From positions 1-56,229 of the forward strand of contig NZ_AMRV01000013.1 of assembly GCF_000342165.1 (NCBI RefSeq): a stretch of DNA of 56,229 nt. The letters are read 5' to 3'. Made by a program: the position numbers and the translations under genes. The notes beneath the pieces were generated by a model. The model saw only the letters and a program-made list of their open reading frames with translations. It was not told the origin of the DNA and did no database searches. Shown piece after piece: positions 49,714 through 56,229 of this stretch; position 1 is the stretch's first letter; every line of letters begins with the position of its first letter. Origin of the DNA: Pacificimonas flava (GTDB lineage Bacteria > Pseudomonadota > Alphaproteobacteria > Sphingomonadales > Sphingomonadaceae).

Positions 49714-51996
49714 CTAGAATCGGCGTTCCAGTTGCACGGCGGCGCCGATATCCGCCGGCGCATCGGCGCGGTGGCCGGGATGGCGACGTACGAAGCTGCT
49801 CAGGTTCAGAAAGCCGCTGCGAAGGGGCAGGGCGTACGCGGCCTCCAACGCGATTTCGCGGCCCGAGGGGCTGAGGTCGAACCGGCGCAGGGCATAGGTC
49901 GCCGCCGCCGTGCCGTAATCATAGGCAACCGGTAGCGACAGGGGCAGGGACGCGCGCTCGAACCGCAGCGGCTGCGACAGCTGAACACCGAAACGGTCCC
50001 CCGTTTGCAGCAGCGAAGACCCGTTCAGCGCCGCCGAGAAACCGCTGGAAAGCAGCGGCGCACCCCCCGCAGCGATCAGCCCGCCTGCGCTCGTCAGCCG
50101 GGTCGCGCCGCCCCGCGCGGAAACATCAAGCGACCAGCCGTGCGGCAACGCGACGAGAGCGCCGACCTCCAGAAGATCGGTGGCGCTGCCGCCGATGCCG
50201 AGCTCCGGCGCGGCGGCGGACCCGAGGAAGGTCTCGGCCTCCTCCAGCCGCTCGACCGCCGCGATCATCTGGACACCGCCAAGTGCGCGGGCGACCTGAA
50301 CGCGAAAGCGGTCCGCACGCGCCGGGTCCGCGCCTCGGGGCAGACCCAGAGCGGGCGCCGGGTCCCAGCTCTCCCCTTCGACGAAGGCGGCGGCGACGGA
50401 CCACGCGCCAAGCCTTGTCGAGGCGGCCATGCCGGCGCCGGCGCTGACTCCCTCGGCGGAGCGAAGACCGCCGTCCGACAGAAAGGCGGGGCGGGCGGCG
50501 GTGCCCGTGCCCAGCCGCGTCAGCATGTCCGGTGCATAGCCATAGCCGGCCGTGAACGCCGTGCGGGGCGACATCGCCGTGCTGGCGTAGCCGCGACGCA
50601 ATATCGGCTCCACACCGCCGCGTGCATCGAGACCGCGCGCCGCGTTCGATCCGGCAAGCGCGAAACCCTGTTGGCTGGCGGAGAATCCGATCGCGGCGCC
50701 GCCGATCCTTCCCCCGGCGCCCCATTCCCCGCCAAGAAGCGCAGGCGCGAGGAGGCCGCGCGGCGACAGGCTCGCAGCCTCGCGATGTGCGTCCATGCTG
50801 TAGGCGCGGCCGAGCGAATCGAGCGCGACGACCGTTCCCAACGTCATGCCGGCCTTGCCCGAATCGCCGGCCGCACCGCCCGATGCGATCAGCGGACCGG
50901 TCTGGAGCAGCGACAGGCCGGAGCCGACGAGCCCCAGGCTGCCCTGCGGTGCGAAGGCGGCGGCGAGGTCCACCGCGCCGTGACCGTAGACGGCGTCGAC
51001 GCCGGCATCGCCCAGGTCGCGGGCCGTATCCTTCAGGAGAGAGATCGCCTGGTCGGCGGTGAGGTTGGGGAAGGCGGAATAAAGCAGCGCCAGCGCGCCG
51101 CTGACCCCGGGCGCGGCAAAAGACGTGCCGGAGAGGTAGAATCCCTGCCCGCTATCGTCGAAGCCGACGACATCCTCGCCCAGGGCAGTCAGGAAATATT
51201 GCTGCAGGCTGCCCGCCCGGTTGCTGAAGTCGGCGATGGCGCCGCTCTCGTTCAGGGCGCCCACGACGAGCACCCGTCCCCGCGCCTCGGAACTGCCCGC
51301 GATCGCCGTCAACGGGTCGGGATTCGCTTCGCCGTCATTGCCGGCGGAAATGACCACCACCATCCCGGCCGCGGTGGCGCGATCTATGGCGCGAACCAGC
51401 GGCAGTTGCGCAGGCGAGCCGCCGAGGGAAAGGTTAACCACCCGCGCACCCGCCTGCAGCGCCAGATCGACGCCGCTCGCGATATTGCGGTCGGGATAGG
51501 AACAGTCCTCGCTGTCGGCGCAGCTTCCCGGTTCGTCCGCGCGGGCGACGACCAGCGTCGCATCCGGCGCCACGCCATGGGTGAAGCTGCCGTCATTCGC
51601 CGCGGCGGCGACGCTGGCGACGGCGGTGCCGTGACCGCCCTCGTCGGCGAGGCCGCGATTGCCGGCGACGTCGCGGCTCAGCGGATCAATGCGGCCGGCA
51701 AACTCAGGGAGCGCCGTATTAATGCCGCTGTCGACGATGCCGATCTTCACGCCCTGACCCAGCGCCCCGGAATCATAGGCGGCCAGCGCCTGCAGGCTGG
51801 TCGCCGCGTTGGAGCGTCGATATTCGGCCGTGTCGTACAGGCCGGGTGTCGGGGCCGGGCTGGGCGTGGGGGCCGGGCTGGGCGCCGGCGTCGTGGGGGT
51901 CGGGATCGGCCGCACCGGCGCACCGCCGCCACCGCCGCACGCCGCCAATGCCGCGCAGAACGCTGCCCCCAGAAGGAAACCGATACGCCGCTTCAT
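49714..51996 (-). CDS. subtilase (S8) lipoprotein with probable C-terminal beta-barrel
   Basis: A 760-residue protein. The lipobox CAALAAC (Cys20) is followed by a glycine run and then a Pro/Thr/Ser/Ala linker (about 26-52). The S8 domain (about 75-340) keeps its triad: Asp89 (IVDSGIN), His122 (GHGTAVASVA) and Ser292 (SGTSFAAPGVSGA), with the oxyanion Asn220 (SAGND). The C-terminal 400 residues are Gly/Ala-rich with alternating strands and end VQLERRF, a typical outer-membrane barrel terminus. An autotransporter-like subtilase is likely, but the lipidated N-terminus is unusual for one. It converges with hisD. Confidence 0.87.
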   Translation of the reverse strand: MKRRIGFLLGAAFCAALAACGGGGGAPVRPIPTPTTPAPSPAPTPSPAPTPGLYDTAEYRRSNAATSLQALAAYDSGALGQGVKIGIVDSGINTALPEFAGRIDPLSRDVAGNRGLADEGGHGTAVASVAAAANDGSFTHGVAPDATLVVARADEPGSCADSEDCSYPDRNIASGVDLALQAGARVVNLSLGGSPAQLPLVRAIDRATAAGMVVVISAGNDGEANPDPLTAIAGSSEARGRVLVVGALNESGAIADFSNRAGSLQQYFLTALGEDVVGFDDSGQGFYLSGTSFAAPGVSGALALLYSAFPNLTADQAISLLKDTARDLGDAGVDAVYGHGAVDLAAAFAPQGSLGLVGSGLSLLQTGPLIASGGAAGDSGKAGMTLGTVVALDSLGRAYSMDAHREAASLSPRGLLAPALLGGEWGAGGRIGGAAIGFSASQQGFALAGSNAARGLDARGGVEPILRRGYASTAMSPRTAFTAGYGYAPDMLTRLGTGTAARPAFLSDGGLRSAEGVSAGAGMAASTRLGAWSVAAAFVEGESWDPAPALGLPRGADPARADRFRVQVARALGGVQMIAAVERLEEAETFLGSAAAPELGIGGSATDLLEVGALVALPHGWSLDVSARGGATRLTSAGGLIAAGGAPLLSSGFSAALNGSSLLQTGDRFGVQLSQPLRFERASLPLSLPVAYDYGTAAATYALRRFDLSPSGREIALEAAYALPLRSGFLNLSSFVRRHPGHRADAPADIGAAVQLERRF
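51851..51884. repeat. short tandem repeat encoding the Pro-rich linker of the subtilase
   Basis: An 18-base unit (GGGGCCGGGCTGGGCGTG and a variant) occurs at 51851-51868 and again at 51869-51884 (16 of 18 bases). It encodes the repeated PAPTPSPAPTP linker. Such GC-rich repeats can vary in copy number. Confidence 0.7.
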
Positions 51997-52127
51997 GCTT
52001 ACTGCCCTCGAATGCCACTGGAACGGCTTTTCGTTCCGGCCCCTGACGCCGCCCTCATAACGGCACGATCATGTCGCGCCGGTTAACCGGTCGCCAGCGG
52101 CTGTGCGAGCCTTTAGGGGCAGGGCCC

Positions 52128-52784
52128 ATGGATTTATCGCATATCGATGCCTGGCTGTTTGACCTCGACAACACGCTGTATCCGGCGACGGCAAACCTGT
52201 TCGCGCGTATCGACGTACGCATGGGCGAATTCATCGCCCGCGAGCTTCATGTGGACGCGGACGAGGCGCGGCGGATCCAGAAGGATTTCTTCCATCGTCA
52301 CGGTACGACGCTGCGCGGACTGATGGACGAGCATGCCATAGAGCCGTCGCAGTTCCTCGATTTCGTGCACGACATCGAAATGGACGTGCTGAGCCATGAC
52401 GAGAGGGTCAAGACCGGTATCGCGTCGCTGCCGGGACGAAAGTTCGTCTTCACCAACGGCGATGCCGCCTATGCCGAACGTGTTCTGGAACGGCTCGGCC
52501 TCGGCGCGCATTTCGAGGCGATCCACGACATTCACGCCATGAATTACCGGCCGAAGCCGGAGCCTGGCGTTTATCAGGATCTTTGCCGGCGCTACGACAT
52601 CGCGCCGCGGCGCGCCGCCTTCTTCGAGGACATGGCGAGAAACCTCGCCCCGGCAAAGGCGCTCGGCATGACCACCATCTGGGTGGACAATGGCAGCGAG
52701 AGCGCCAGCTATGGCGCCGACATGGACGCGATCGACATCGCCATCCGCGATCTTGGCGGTTGGCTGGAAACATTGGAGCTTTGA
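52128..52784 (+). CDS. HAD-family pyrimidine 5'-nucleotidase-like hydrolase
   Basis: A 218-residue HAD-superfamily protein. Motif I is [11 protein letters not shown], motif II FVFTNGD, and motif [15 protein letters not shown] and FFEDMARN. The DNTLYPA pattern fits the SDT1/YjjG-like pyrimidine 5'-nucleotidase group in sphingomonads. It likely dephosphorylates UMP or related nucleotides. The ATG at 52128 follows AGGGGCAGGG. It is followed 4 bp later by dapD, probably on the same transcript. Confidence 0.9.
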   Translation: MDLSHIDAWLFDLDNTLYPATANLFARIDVRMGEFIARELHVDADEARRIQKDFFHRHGTTLRGLMDEHAIEPSQFLDFVHDIEMDVLSHDERVKTGIASLPGRKFVFTNGDAAYAERVLERLGLGAHFEAIHDIHAMNYRPKPEPGVYQDLCRRYDIAPRRAAFFEDMARNLAPAKALGMTTIWVDNGSESASYGADMDAIDIAIRDLGGWLETLEL

Positions 52785-52788
52785 ACGC

Positions 52789-53607
52789 ATGAGCATCGAA
52801 ACCATCATCGAAACCGCCTGGGACGGGCGCGGCGAAATCGGCACCGACACGCGAGGCGAGGTGCGCGACGCCGTGACCGAAGCGCTGGCCGCGCTCGACG
52901 CGGGGACCGCTCGGGTGGCGGAGCCGGCGGACGGCGGCTGGCGCGTCAATCAGTGGCTGAAGAAGGCGGTGCTTCTCTCCTTTCGCCTGAACGGCATGGA
53001 AATCATCGAGGGCGGCCCCGGCGGCGCCACCTGGTACGACAAGGTGCCCTCGAAATTCGTGGGCTGGGGCGAGGCGGAGTTCAAGGCCGCCGCCTTCCGC
53101 GCCGTGCCAGGCAGCATCGTCCGCCGCGGCGCCTTCATCGGCAAGGGCGCGGTGCTGATGCCCAGCTTCGTCAATATCGGCGCCCATGTCGGCGCCGGCA
53201 CCATGGTCGACACCTGGGCGTCGGTCGGCAGCTGCGCGCAAGTGGGCCGGAATTGCCACGTTTCCGCGGGCGCGGGCATCGGCGGTGTTCTGGAGCCGCT
53301 GCAGGCCAACCCGACCATCATCGAGGATGACTGCTTCATCGGCGCCCGCTCCGAAGTCGTCGAGGGCGTGCGCATCGGCAAGGGCTCCGTCCTCGGTATG
53401 GGCGTTTTCATCACCGCCTCTACGAAGATCGTCGATCGCGAATCGGGCGAAATCGTGCGCGGCGAGGTGCCCCCCTATTCGGTCGTCGTGCCGGGCAGCC
53501 TGCCCGACCCGAAGGGCGGCCCCGCGCTCTACTGCGCCGTCATCGTCAAGCGGGTCGACGCCGGCACGCGGGAGAAAACCTCGATCAACGAGCTGCTGCG
53601 TGACTGA
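52789..53607 (+). CDS. dapD: 2,3,4,5-tetrahydropyridine-2,6-dicarboxylate N-succinyltransferase
   Basis: A 272-residue left-handed beta-helix acyltransferase of the lysine/diaminopimelate pathway, using succinyl-CoA. Hexapeptide repeats are visible ([40 protein letters not shown], in short pieces), along with [20 protein letters not shown]. It overlaps dapE by 8 bp, so the two act in sequence. DapE removes the succinyl group after transamination. The ATG at 52789 was chosen by family start. Confidence 0.96.
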   Translation: MSIETIIETAWDGRGEIGTDTRGEVRDAVTEALAALDAGTARVAEPADGGWRVNQWLKKAVLLSFRLNGMEIIEGGPGGATWYDKVPSKFVGWGEAEFKAAAFRAVPGSIVRRGAFIGKGAVLMPSFVNIGAHVGAGTMVDTWASVGSCAQVGRNCHVSAGAGIGGVLEPLQANPTIIEDDCFIGARSEVVEGVRIGKGSVLGMGVFITASTKIVDRESGEIVRGEVPPYSVVVPGSLPDPKGGPALYCAVIVKRVDAGTREKTSINELLRD

Positions 53608-54775
53608 AGGCGCGACCGGTGCCCGCGCCGCGAGGGCACCCGACCCCGTCGCCCTTTCGCAGGCGCTGATCCGCATCCCGAGCGTGACGCCCGACACGGG
53701 CGCGGCGCAGGATCTGCTTGCGGAGGCGCTGGAGGCGGCGGGCTTCACGGTCTGGCGACATCTGTGGGGCGAGGCGCCGGACGGGCCCGTCGCCAATCTG
53801 TTCGCCCGGCGCGGGACGGCCGGACCCCATTTCGCCTTTGCCGGCCACACCGACGTCGTGCCCCCCGGCGCGCCGGAGGACTGGCCCGGTCCGCCCTTTG
53901 CGGCAGAGGTGCGGGACGGCCTTCTGATCGGGCGCGGCGCCAGCGACATGAAATCCGCCATCGCGGCATTTGTCGCAGCGGCGGCGCGCACCGATACCGG
54001 CGCGGGCTCCGTCAGCCTGATCGTCACGGGCGACGAGGAAGGGCCGGCGACATTCGGCACGAAGCGGCTGCTGCAATGGATGCGCGAAGAGGGGCATGTC
54101 CCCGATCACTGCCTGGTCGGGGAACCAACCAGCCAGGCGGCGCTGGGCGACATGGTGAAGATCGGCCGGCGCGGATCGGTGAACGCCTGGATCACCGTCG
54201 CCGGCGCGCAGGGTCACGTCGCCTATCCGCACATGGCGGCGAATCCGATTCCCGCTTTGGTCGAGATCCTGCAGCGCTTGCAAAGCCGTGTCCTCGACGA
54301 AGGCAATGAGTGGTTTCAGCCCTCGAACCTGGAAATCACCGATCTGGAGGTCGGCAATCCGGCGCACAACGTCATTCCGGCGGCGGCGAAGGCGCGGCTG
54401 AACATCCGCTTCAACAATCAGCATCGCGGCGCCGATCTGGTGCACTGGATGGAGGACACGGCAACGTCCGTGACGGAGAAGGCGGCGGTCGAGGCAATCG
54501 TTTCCGGAGAGGCATTCTTCACCGACCCCGGCCCCTTCGCCGAACTGGTCGCAGGAGCGATCGAATCGGTAACCGGCGGCCGTCCGGACCTCTCCACCTC
54601 GGGCGGGACCTCCGATGCCCGCTTCATCCGCGCCATGTGCCCGGTGATCGAGGCGGGCCTGGTGGGCAAGACCATGCACAAGGTAGGAGAAGCGGTCGCG
54701 GTTCGCGACATCGAGCGGCTGACGGATATCTATGCCGCCATCTTGACGGGTTATTTCGCGCCGCAGCGGGGCTGA
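53600..54775 (+). CDS. dapE: succinyl-diaminopimelate desuccinylase
   Basis: A 391-residue M20-family zinc hydrolase releasing L,L-diaminopimelate from N-succinyl-DAP. Metal ligands: His83 ([11 protein letters not shown]), Asp116 ([10 protein letters not shown]), Glu146-Glu147 (TGDEEGPA, the catalytic base and a ligand), and a late His in [12 protein letters not shown]. The start is a GTG at 53600, in frame with the conserved [13 protein letters not shown] and overlapping the dapD stop. The longer upstream frame overlaps dapD and was rejected. It ends 21 bp before a convergent lipoprotein gene. Confidence 0.94.
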   Translation: MTEGATGARAARAPDPVALSQALIRIPSVTPDTGAAQDLLAEALEAAGFTVWRHLWGEAPDGPVANLFARRGTAGPHFAFAGHTDVVPPGAPEDWPGPPFAAEVRDGLLIGRGASDMKSAIAAFVAAAARTDTGAGSVSLIVTGDEEGPATFGTKRLLQWMREEGHVPDHCLVGEPTSQAALGDMVKIGRRGSVNAWITVAGAQGHVAYPHMAANPIPALVEILQRLQSRVLDEGNEWFQPSNLEITDLEVGNPAHNVIPAAAKARLNIRFNNQHRGADLVHWMEDTATSVTEKAAVEAIVSGEAFFTDPGPFAELVAGAIESVTGGRPDLSTSGGTSDARFIRAMCPVIEAGLVGKTMHKVGEAVAVRDIERLTDIYAAILTGYFAPQRG

Positions 54776-54796
54776 GCCGCCCGCGCGGCCGAGGTT

Positions 54797-55417
54797 CTAA
54801 CCGCTACAGGACGCGACGTTCGCATCGATGCCCTGCTTGCCGCGCTGCGGCGCCCAAGCCGCCACGCCGGGCGCGGCCGCAGCCAGCGCGGGCGCGCCCT
54901 CATAGCGCTGCATATGCTGGGCGCGAATGTCGCGCATCCGCGCCAGCAGGGCCGCGGCGTCCGGCTGCTCGCTCTCGAACGCCGTGTCGGAGGCGTAGGA
55001 GCGCCGAAGCTGGAGAAGCAAGGTTTCCACCTCGGCCAGCGCAAGAAAGGCTGCTTCCCACCGGCTGACCGCCACGGCTGTCGCCGTCTCGCTTTCGCCG
55101 CTGTCTGCGGCCAGCGCGGCCTGAGCGTCGTTGCCGGCGCTCCGCCAATTCTCCTCCAGCGTTCCGAAGCGCGCGGACAGCGCGGCGATATCGGTATCCG
55201 GCCGCGGCGGAAGCGGCACATCGAAATCCGCGCCTGCCGGCTCGACCTCGACGGCGGGGGCGGCGCGCACCGTACAGGTGCCGGGCTCGAAGGTTTCCCC
55301 CGGCCGCAGCGCCAGGCTGGGAAACAGGCTGTCCGGGGCACGGCCGCCGCTGCCGCCACCGCACGCCGTCAGAAGCGGCAGGAGAAGGACGATGGTCGCG
55401 GTAGCTCGGCGGATCAT
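54797..55417 (-). CDS. uncharacterised lipoprotein
   Basis: A 206-residue protein. The lipobox LLPLLTAC (Cys19) is followed by GGGSGG. It has no family I recognise. The middle (about 75-170) is helical and rich in Ala, Glu and Leu (EVETLLLQLRRSYAS, AALLARMRDIRAQHM) and resembles a coiled coil, and there are two Cys besides the lipid one (GTCTV and VASCSG). It is likely an envelope protein. It ends close to dapE (convergent) and starts 111 bp before tRNA-Arg. The ATG at 55417 has no strong ribosome-binding site. Confidence 0.7.
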   Translation of the reverse strand: MIRRATATIVLLLPLLTACGGGSGGRAPDSLFPSLALRPGETFEPGTCTVRAAPAVEVEPAGADFDVPLPPRPDTDIAALSARFGTLEENWRSAGNDAQAALAADSGESETATAVAVSRWEAAFLALAEVETLLLQLRRSYASDTAFESEQPDAAALLARMRDIRAQHMQRYEGAPALAAAAPGVAAWAPQRGKQGIDANVASCSG

Positions 55418-55527
55418 GACGGCCGTCCTATGCGCTTTCCGGCAGCGAGGAAACGCGCGATTTCGAATGCAGTGCGCGATAAGGCTTGATTGCCGCGGCA
55501 GCCCTACCTAAGTAGCGCCGCTCCTAA

Positions 55528-55604
55528 GCGCCCGTAGCTCAGCTGGATAGAGCACCAGACTACGAATCTGGGGGTCGGAGGTTCGAATCCTTCCGGGCGC
55601 GCCA
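55528..55604 (+). tRNA. tRNA-Arg (anticodon ACG), CCA encoded
   Basis: The acceptor GCGCCCG (55528-55534) pairs with CGGGCGC (55594-55600). G at 55601 and an encoded CCA (55602-55604) follow. The anticodon stem CCAGA/TCTGG encloses CTACGAA, giving ACG (read as inosine-modified). Its 3' half is also read on the opposite strand as the C-terminus of a serine recombinase, so it is the integration target of the right island. Confidence 0.96.
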
Positions 55605-56229
55605 TTTCCGTTCGAAGTTGGGCACCTTCACAGGTCTTGCGTCGGCGTTAGCAACGGCACGTTCAAGGTTTTTTGTAGAACCCACTAAACGGATTTCTCG
55701 GTCCCCCACGTCCACGCGGTCGAGAATGCCGCGCGCATAGTATTGGCGTAGCGCAGGGTCGCCGTTGCGGAGGCGGTCCCGAATGAGATCGGAGAAGCGG
55801 TCGATCAGTTCCGGGTAATGCGTCGCTCTGACCGTTTTAGCTGTCGCTCGAGGATGATGATATCCGACTTCGTTTGCGTCACCCGCTCGGTGAGCTCCGC
55901 ATTCTTTTTGCGAACTGGGGATTGGAGGCGGTCAGCTGCCCTGCCACGACCAGATCTAACAACCTTTCATGACCACTTTCTAACGTTGTGAAGCGGGTCC
56001 GAAGCTGACGCAGCTTTTTCCGGCGGCCTTCGGATGCCTTTTCCGAGTGATCGAGCCAGCCAGAGAGGAGATCAGGCAGGCGTTCCGGCAAGAACAGGCG
56101 CTCCTGAAGCGCGTCCAATACGATGGTATCCAGCTTCGGCATCGAAATGCGCCGACCTTTGCAGGCCCTGGGGCCGGACCTAGGCGCAGGCCCCATTAAA
56201 GTGCTTGCGGGAACGACCTCGAGCTGATG
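55560..56229 (-). pseudogene. frameshifted large serine recombinase, C-terminal part, abutting tRNA-Arg
   Basis: Reading on the minus strand from the window edge: RACKGRRISMPKLDTIV is the zinc-ribbon-adjacent segment of large serine recombinases, followed by LQERLFLPERLPDLLSGW and a coiled coil. The frame breaks near 55905-55909 (T5 on the plus strand, one base short). It continues as NAELTERVTQTKSDI and LERQLKRSERRIT, breaks again near 55813-55815 (one base short), then resumes ELIDRFSDLIRDRLRNGDPAL, GILDRVDVGDREIRLVG and the end KWRARKDSNLRPPDS, whose stop is inside the tRNA. Both breaks are single-base losses in homopolymers, so either decay or sequencing error is possible. The catalytic N-domain lies outside the window. 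Confidence 0.82.

Noticed and set aside
50005-52086. 693-codon plus-strand frame over the subtilase
   Set aside because: The opposite strand has an intact catalytic triad and lipobox, while this frame is Arg-rich shadow.
1-56229. CRISPR arrays, rRNA genes and insertion sequences
   Set aside because: No repeat-spacer structure, rRNA segment or transposase was seen on reading either strand.

Overview
The window is a G+C-rich alphaproteobacterial chromosome segment. A Caulobacter/Sphingomonas-type TonB receptor, a short HisG, an infA-maf-RNase G-yacG-tRNA-Phe string, hslVU, a GST of the FzlA type and neighbouring uppP/queG genes all suggest Sphingomonadales. This is inferred from gene content and protein style only. 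About 52 kb of dense core chromosome (roughly 3.3-55.6 kb) lies between two tRNA genes, and each tRNA anchors an integrated element that runs out of the window.

Left edge (1-3.3 kb): a mobile island sits at the 3' end of tRNA-Leu(CAG). It has an intact P4-type tyrosine integrase and, at the window edge, a two-gene TIR-APAZ plus short prokaryotic Argonaute operon (SPARTA-type abortive-infection defence). Only the first 76 residues of the Argonaute are inside the window. Right edge (55.5-56.2 kb): tRNA-Arg(ACG) is followed by the C-terminal part of a large serine recombinase. It is broken by two single-base homopolymer frameshifts, and its last codons are read from the antisense strand of the tRNA.

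Core 3.5-17 kb: an NDUFA9-like SDR, an FzlA-like GST, glutamate synthase gltD-small ORF-gltB, uppP, a NatAB-like ABC exporter, queG and an adenosine-kinase-like PfkB sugar kinase. 17-24 kb: an APC amino-acid permease, an NSS transporter, and the histidine operon hisB-hisH-hisA-hisF-hisE followed by a HIT protein. hisG-hisD form a second cluster at 47.8-49.7 kb. 24-30.5 kb: a Met-rich DUF2141 lipoprotein, a PQQ-type sugar dehydrogenase lipoprotein, hslVU, an exported methyltransferase fused to an I78 protease-inhibitor domain, and an App1-like phosphatase.

30.5-36.5 kb: two divergent exported sulfatases next to a large TonB-dependent receptor look like a small sulfated-glycan uptake locus. 36.5-44 kb: a TetR-controlled RND tripartite efflux operon (small coupled protein, adaptor, pump, outer-membrane factor). 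The tetR and efflux promoters share an ATACC-N4-GGTAT operator overlapping their -10 boxes. The efflux leader carries a possible 11-codon peptide and a perfect 12-bp hairpin.

44-55.4 kb: tRNA-Phe, yacG, a minimal RNase E/G, maf, infA, a DUF2332 protein with a phasin-like partner, hisGD, a lipoprotein subtilase, a HAD nucleotidase with dapD-dapE, and an uncharacterised lipoprotein. Start codons were chosen from ribosome-binding sites, family N-termini and overlaps. No rRNA or CRISPR array was seen.
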